A stretch of DNA of 40,143 bases from Methanobacteriota archaeon (GTDB taxonomy: Archaea; Thermoplasmatota; Poseidoniia; Poseidoniales; Thalassarchaeaceae): positions 17,336-57,478 of the forward strand of contig PBNI01000019.1 in NCBI GenBank assembly GCA_002723045.1, given 5' to 3'. The position numbers and the translations under genes are program-made. The notes under the pieces were generated by a model. The model saw nothing but the letters and a program-made list of their open reading frames with translations. It did not search any database and had not been told where the DNA came from. This document shows positions 34,954-40,143 of the stretch, piece by piece. Each line of letters begins with the position of its first letter. Position 1 is the stretch's first letter.

Positions 34954-36735
34954 ATGGATGAGCGGCCAATAGGTAGGAGTGTGATTTCAAGAGATAGATT
35001 TTCGAGACTATTTTCTCTTGGAGACAGGAATGATCCATCTTCATTTGCCCCAGGATTAATCATTGGAGAAGACGATCCAGATTTTCCCATTTCAATCGCA
35101 CCATTTTATTCTTCTATGGATAACTCCAATATTCCTTCTTCAATGAAGGTACAAACTCGTGCAAAACTCTGTTTTCCATTCGATTCTCTAGATACTTGGG
35201 AAGCTTCGCAGGGTTTGGTTCTCCCACCGAGTTTAGTAGAGTCCAATTCAGGCGAATTTGGTTCGGGAATCGAGTTAGTTCCGATAACTTGGAACTCATT
35301 GCATCATGACCAATCTCTTCTAACTAATGGGCTTCAGCCGTCATTAATTGTGTTGACCGACTCTCCTCAACTCTCAAGCAGTCCCGGTTTGTTAGAAAGG
35401 GCTCTATTGACGATTAGGACCTCCTTCCCTTCTTCGTTGATTTGGACTCCAGGGATTGGAGGTCCGGATAATTGTGCGCTGCTCTCATGGATGGGGGTAG
35501 ACATTTTCGACATGGCTCGCTCAAGACAAGCATCTTCCCTGGGCGTACTACTCTCTGAAACCGGCCCTAGAATGCCAGAAAGGTCAACAAATGAGGACTC
35601 ATCAATGGATTCCCAAAAGGAGATGTGGATCCGAGCAATTTCAGCTACTAGATCGGCAATCAGAGATTGTTCACTCAGGGATCTGGCAGAGAGGCAGAGC
35701 ACTTCTAGCCCCAGATCTGTAGAACATCTGAGGAGGCACGATCAACTCTCATTTGAGTTTTCAAAGAAAATAGGGATGACCAGCAGTTCTGTGGATTTCG
35801 GTAAAAAACTCCGTTGTCACTCCTTCGAGAGTAGGAACGATGTAACAATTAGGAATTGGAGGGAAGATATTTCTGAGAATTATGAGCCACCTTCAAGACA
35901 ACGTGATGTTCTTGTTCTACTTCCTTGCTCGGCTAAGAAGCCCTATCGACTCTCTCAAAGCCATTCTAGATTCAGACGTGCAATTGGAAATTCACGTGCT
36001 CATGAAGTGATGGTGACTGCCCCTCTAGGACTAGTTCCTAGGGATTTGGAAGATTTGTGGCCTGCTGCACACTATGACATCCCAGTTACGGGAGATTGGG
36101 ACGAAGATGAATTGTCCATAATTAGGAGTATGATTAGTAGACTTGTAGAAAGAGTCGGTTACTCCAAAATAGTGAATCATTCAGGAATCGAACTATCTCT
36201 AGGAGACTGGGTTGTAATTGATACTAGGATGGGGGCAAGTGCTGGTTCTGGAGAATCGTTGGAAAGGCTTCAGGATGCAATCTCTTCATCGTTCTCGCAA
36301 GGTGATGGAGGAGAAACCGATTTCAGCGTTAGAGAGGAGAAGATGAAATCAATTTCTAGATTCCAGTTTGGTTCGGATGAATGGCTTGAAGACTGTCAAA
36401 TCAGAGGTAGGCCTCCAATTTTTACAATCACAAAGGACGGTGTGCAAATGGCAAAATGGGATCCTCGTAGAGGGAGATTCTTGCTTTCCAAGGCAAGCCT
36501 CGGAATCATGAGGAGACTAAAACTCCTAAAATCCGTGGAAATCCATTCCGGATTGGACTGGGTCGGAGACATATTTCCAAGCATGATTGCACACTATGAC
36601 GGCTCAATTTTAGTTGGAGATGAGGTTCTGGTCATTCAGGAGGGGGAACTAATAGGCTCTGCCAGAGCACTTGCTCCTGGGTGGGAATGGCCCTTAGGCC
36701 CCGGCAAACTGGCAAAATCGAGACACAGGCTCTGA
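34954..36735 (+). CDS. arcS: Archaeosine synthase (ArcS; TGT-like paralog with DUF5591 and PUA domain)
   Basis: ArcS catalytic-type motif VLVLLPCSAKKPYRLSQSHSRFRRAI (PCSxxKPYxxSxSH). C-terminal PUA-like VQMAKWDPRRGRFLLSKASLGIMRRL...VLVGDEVLVIQEGELIGSARALAPG. TGT-like N-terminus. ATG 34954 is preferred over TTG 34897. Confidence 0.85.
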   Translation: MDERPIGRSVISRDRFSRLFSLGDRNDPSSFAPGLIIGEDDPDFPISIAPFYSSMDNSNIPSSMKVQTRAKLCFPFDSLDTWEASQGLVLPPSLVESNSGEFGSGIELVPITWNSLHHDQSLLTNGLQPSLIVLTDSPQLSSSPGLLERALLTIRTSFPSSLIWTPGIGGPDNCALLSWMGVDIFDMARSRQASSLGVLLSETGPRMPERSTNEDSSMDSQKEMWIRAISATRSAIRDCSLRDLAERQSTSSPRSVEHLRRHDQLSFEFSKKIGMTSSSVDFGKKLRCHSFESRNDVTIRNWREDISENYEPPSRQRDVLVLLPCSAKKPYRLSQSHSRFRRAIGNSRAHEVMVTAPLGLVPRDLEDLWPAAHYDIPVTGDWDEDELSIIRSMISRLVERVGYSKIVNHSGIELSLGDWVVIDTRMGASAGSGESLERLQDAISSSFSQGDGGETDFSVREEKMKSISRFQFGSDEWLEDCQIRGRPPIFTITKDGVQMAKWDPRRGRFLLSKASLGIMRRLKLLKSVEIHSGLDWVGDIFPSMIAHYDGSILVGDEVLVIQEGELIGSARALAPGWEWPLGPGKLAKSRHRL

Positions 36736-36818
36736 ATGTTCATTTCCAATTGATTTGGCGTAGCGGTTAAAGAGGGAGAGCAGGTCGCCCGGCTGTCCGA
36801 GGTATACATTTGTCAAGG

Positions 36819-37265
36819 ATGCACAGTAAAGGTAAGGGGTCTAGCGGCTCCAGCAAGCCTCATTCTCAGACTCCTCCAGAGTGGTCAAATTCGGACAAGA
36901 AAGAGATAGAAGGGATTATTGTTCAACTATCAGAAGAAGGCCATACAAATGCCTCTATCGGGACCATACTAAGGGACAAACATGGAGTTCCAGACGTCAG
37001 GCTAGTAACTGGGGAGAGGATTTCTCAGACTTTGAATAGGCTAGGCCAGTCTTCAGGACTACCGGAGGATTTGATGAGTCTGATGCGACGTGCCCTGCGC
37101 CTGATAGATCACCTCACTCAGAATTCCAAGGACATCCATAACAGGAGGCAACTGGAACTTTGTGAGTCAAAGATTAGGAGGCTTTCGAGGTATTACAGGG
37201 AAAATAACCAGATCGACTCAGAATGGACTTACAAGAGAGATCAACTCAGACTGATGGTCGAATAA
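36819..37265 (+). CDS. rps15: 30S ribosomal protein S15 (archaeal/eukaryotic type)
   Basis: MHSKGKGSSGSSKPHSQTPPEWSNSDKKEIEGIIVQLSEEGHTNASIGTILRDKHGVPDVRLVTG...LMRRALRLIDHLTQNSKDIHNRRQLELCESKIRRLSRYYRENNQI. Confidence 0.95.
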   Translation: MHSKGKGSSGSSKPHSQTPPEWSNSDKKEIEGIIVQLSEEGHTNASIGTILRDKHGVPDVRLVTGERISQTLNRLGQSSGLPEDLMSLMRRALRLIDHLTQNSKDIHNRRQLELCESKIRRLSRYYRENNQIDSEWTYKRDQLRLMVE

Positions 37266-37302
37266 TCAGTAGTGATTTGTACTCACCTCCAATCGAAGGA
37301 GT

Positions 37303-38148
37303 GTGGAACCTCTTATCGGACAGGATATTTTCTCCCCAGTTAGGGACTCAATCCAACTATTCGCTAATGATGCAATCAGTAGGAGAAAAACGATCCTATT
37401 AGTCTCAAAACCAAATTTCGAAGGCTCCCTCTCCATTGCCCCTATCGAAGCAGCTTTACTAGATGCTCGAATTCCATACAAGCGCAGATTTACACATTCT
37501 GATCCCGATTATTCTCCCTTCATCCAGATCTCAGATGGTTCAGGAACGACAATAACAGACTCCTATGGGCTGTCACTTTCTACAACCATTGTCGATGGAT
37601 TGAGGGGTAGATTAGGCGACTTTCGTAAGGGTCCCCTCAGTCCAGTTGCTCAGGCACATGTTCTTGCTAAGTCATTGAATCCCAATAGCCACCGACTTAG
37701 GAGAATGCGCCCCTGGATATTGTCCGGAAATTGGATTAATGGAGCACTAGACACAACATATGATCCTGTTTATTCATCCCTGCGGGATCATCTTTCATCT
37801 GAGGGATCAATACGGGTAATCCCAGTTACAGAAGTCCCAAATCTTCATTTCAATAATTACACATGGCTAGAAAGATGCGATATAGAGGAAGCAACCAGGG
37901 AATGGAACAACTCTGAGTTAGAAAACCGCGAAACAATCATGGGAAACCTGGCTAGGCCAGTTCTTAACTCCAGCTTGCCTTCAACATCGAGGGTAGAGGA
38001 ATTGCTCTGGCACTGCGTTCTCGGATCAGGTTGGGAATCTGATCTAGCATCTCAAATCAGCATTGCAAAGTCCAATTGGAAAAATCTCACTCCAATCAAG
38101 GCGGCTTCTATTGTTGCAGACTCTCTTGTTTCTACAGGAGAAATTTGA
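37303..38148 (+). CDS. Hypothetical protein, possible degenerate DHH/RecJ-Cdc45-like
   Basis: Immediately downstream of S15, a common archaeal location for RecJ-like DHH proteins. The N-terminal segment TILLVSKPNFEGSLSIAPIEAALLDARIPYKRRF resembles a DHH-domain start, with the canonical HxDxDG replaced. GTG start. Confidence 0.4.
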   Translation: MEPLIGQDIFSPVRDSIQLFANDAISRRKTILLVSKPNFEGSLSIAPIEAALLDARIPYKRRFTHSDPDYSPFIQISDGSGTTITDSYGLSLSTTIVDGLRGRLGDFRKGPLSPVAQAHVLAKSLNPNSHRLRRMRPWILSGNWINGALDTTYDPVYSSLRDHLSSEGSIRVIPVTEVPNLHFNNYTWLERCDIEEATREWNNSELENRETIMGNLARPVLNSSLPSTSRVEELLWHCVLGSGWESDLASQISIAKSNWKNLTPIKAASIVADSLVSTGEI

Positions 38149-40131
38149 CTATTCTATCCTGAGAATACTGCTGCACCCGGAGCATTCAATCCTTAGCGGC
38201 CTAATGTCCGACTCCACTGAGTTCCTTTTCCCGCAAGAAGGACACTTCACCCTTCCCCCCTTCTTCGAATTTCTCTGACTTTCGCTATCTTCAACTACTG
38301 GTGAGATTATTGCAGCCGGGAAAACCAGCAACACGCTTGAGCCCACCACTCCAAGAACAATAGGCATGGGAAGACCAAACCAATATATTGAGAGAGAAAG
38401 AACCCCCAAAACGCCAATCATGATCATACTCGGAACCCTAGTTCTCCTTTTTGTCAGAGCCATTCCTATTCCCAATGCCAGGCATAGAGCGAACACAGAA
38501 ATCATAGCCGAAATTAGAGGACTGAATAAGAGAGCATTTTTCGCTTCAAAATCAAGCCTAAAGTCAGTATCGGATTCTATTCCAGACTCATCCACGGTGA
38601 GTATCTCCATTACAATCCATCTTCTATGAGTGTAATCGACGTCCCCATTGTCCAGATTAACCCCATCGAAACCTGAAAGCATACCTGTGCGAATTTCGAA
38701 TGAAAGGTCTACCTCTTCCCAGAAATCATATCCTCCGGGTTTGATGAAATCCTCAATCAGAGTCTGCCTTGAATCTCTCTCTACTCTGTAGCTAGACTCT
38801 ACATATATGGAAATCTCATCTGAGTTGAATGCTCTAGATGGACCTAGATCTATACTGACAACCAAAGGTCCAAAGTCAACAGGATCCACTCCGAAGACAG
38901 ATTCAGAATTAATCATCAGTCCTATAGATAGAAATGACTTCAAATCAGACTTGGAACCCTTCAGATGACCCTCCAGTGCAGCCAACTCTGTGTTGTCTAC
39001 TCTGGCATTTGACTTCTCTGATTGGCTAACGGTATCTGAAAATGTATTCAGATTCCTCCACCAACTATTCGACCCCAGGCTCTTGTTTCCAATATTGTCG
39101 AGACCCCACCTCATCCACTGAGACATAGCGCCATCAAGGGTAATCGTAGTCTTCCTCTCTATGGAATTTCCATCGTATTTGCAATTTACTTCGACCATTA
39201 GGTCCGATCCCCCTGTCCGAGGGGGCTCCTCCTCGGGGTACCAGCTATTGTCTCCGGTATCTTGACCAAGTGTGACCTCGTGAATCTTGTCTACTGTGAT
39301 AACAAGTGAATCCTGCAGTGAGATCTGGAAGTCAGTTCTCACGGTCCCTCCACTGGAGCTGCTCGGTTCCCAAACAAACGTCACATCCACCCATTCCTCA
39401 TTTGAATTAACTATCGGACTTTCAGAGATCTCGACATTCTGGACCATTAAGCCACCCGTGGAACCAGTCCAAATCTTGTCACCGAATCCAGAAGTCAACC
39501 TTACAGGGAAGAAAACCAGATTTCCCTTTACGCTAGCCTCCCTAATCACCACGTTAACTAGTGGGAATGAGATTGATAGACCAGCATCAACTTCTTCCGC
39601 GCCCCAATGGAAAACTATTCCTGACTCACTCCCAGGATTGGAGAAAATCAAACTCCTCACAGAAAAGATAACCTCTATCTTCTCGTTTTTCGAGACTTCG
39701 CCATCTTGAACTTCTACATCCACTTGTACCTCTCCAGATTCAGAAAGATAGACTGCTGGTAATTGCGAGGAACTTTCGTATGTGTTTCCGCCGACCTTGA
39801 CGACTACTGTCGCATTGGCCGACACTCCAGCAGAGTCTGACACCTCGTATGGTATCGAGAATGTCCAGGTTCCAGAAGAGTAACTCCCTGCCTCTCCCCA
39901 CTCAATCATCCATGAGCCAATTTCTACTTCTCCAAGAACGGATGATGTCACTTCTACAGACTTCCTCTCTTCTAAGTCGGATTCGAATGGAGTCAGTTGT
40001 CCGCTGTCCGGGTCCCCAATAAGGAACAGATTGAACTCATCCGGAGATTCGCAGCAATTATCGCTCTCTGCAGCTTGGGCATTTATTGGTGAGATAATTA
40101 CTACTACCAGCATCAATGAAAATATGGTCAC
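38149..40131 (-). CDS. Large membrane-anchored surface protein with signal peptide, C-terminal TM segments and cytoplasmic zinc ribbon; N-terminus may extend past window edge
   Basis: IFSLMLVVVIISPINAQAAES signal peptide, TMs LLFSPLISAMISVFALCLALGIGMAL and VPSMIMIGVLGVLSLSIYWFGLPMPIVLGVVGSSVLLVFPAAI. C-terminal VKCPSCGKRNSVESDIRPLRIECSGCSSILRIE. The frame stays open to base 40143 upstream of the GTG at 40131. Confidence 0.75.
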   Translation of the reverse strand: MTIFSLMLVVVIISPINAQAAESDNCCESPDEFNLFLIGDPDSGQLTPFESDLEERKSVEVTSSVLGEVEIGSWMIEWGEAGSYSSGTWTFSIPYEVSDSAGVSANATVVVKVGGNTYESSSQLPAVYLSESGEVQVDVEVQDGEVSKNEKIEVIFSVRSLIFSNPGSESGIVFHWGAEEVDAGLSISFPLVNVVIREASVKGNLVFFPVRLTSGFGDKIWTGSTGGLMVQNVEISESPIVNSNEEWVDVTFVWEPSSSSGGTVRTDFQISLQDSLVITVDKIHEVTLGQDTGDNSWYPEEEPPRTGGSDLMVEVNCKYDGNSIERKTTITLDGAMSQWMRWGLDNIGNKSLGSNSWWRNLNTFSDTVSQSEKSNARVDNTELAALEGHLKGSKSDLKSFLSIGLMINSESVFGVDPVDFGPLVVSIDLGPSRAFNSDEISIYVESSYRVERDSRQTLIEDFIKPGGYDFWEEVDLSFEIRTGMLSGFDGVNLDNGDVDYTHRRWIVMEILTVDESGIESDTDFRLDFEAKNALLFSPLISAMISVFALCLALGIGMALTKRRTRVPSMIMIGVLGVLSLSIYWFGLPMPIVLGVVGSSVLLVFPAAIISPVVEDSESQRNSKKGGRVKCPSCGKRNSVESDIRPLRIECSGCSSILRIE

Positions 40132-40143
40132 TTGCCTTGCTCG

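Noticed and set aside
1-40143. tRNA, rRNA, insertion sequences, integrases, toxin-antitoxin or CRISPR-Cas genes
   Set aside because: I scanned the gaps and ORFs and saw no cloverleaf-like sequence, transposase or integrase motif, terminal inverted repeats, or Cas motifs. The gaps are too short for most of these.

Overview
The window is a compact, gene-dense archaeal chromosomal segment. CDP-archaeol synthase, archaeosine synthase, archaeal-type S15, a UPF0201 protein and an STT3/AglB-type oligosaccharyltransferase point to Euryarchaeota-like Archaea. My lineage inference is Marine Group II / Poseidoniales-like, which I cannot test here. Housekeeping genes (gdhA 3' part, carS, purD, an MBL hydrolase, pcp, UPF0201, dnaJ, arcS, rpsO-type S15) alternate with very large cell-surface genes. 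More than half of the window encodes predicted envelope or secreted proteins. The most notable are a 3,311-codon ORF with an STT3 oligosaccharyltransferase fused to about 1,800 aa of extracellular Ig/carboxypeptidase-regulatory-like, Gly-rich and Ca-binding modules ending in a C-terminal TM; an adjacent membrane-anchored subtilase; a beta-helix-like surface protein with a tryptophan-rich cytoplasmic tail; a wHTH-STAND-TPR regulator; and a 1,909-codon secreted protein with many DxDxDG loops and an apparent seven-unit beta-propeller insert. A possible degenerate DHH/RecJ-Cdc45-like protein follows S15. I saw no tRNA, rRNA, CRISPR array or transposable element. All assignments come from reading the sequence and protein motifs; no searches were run.
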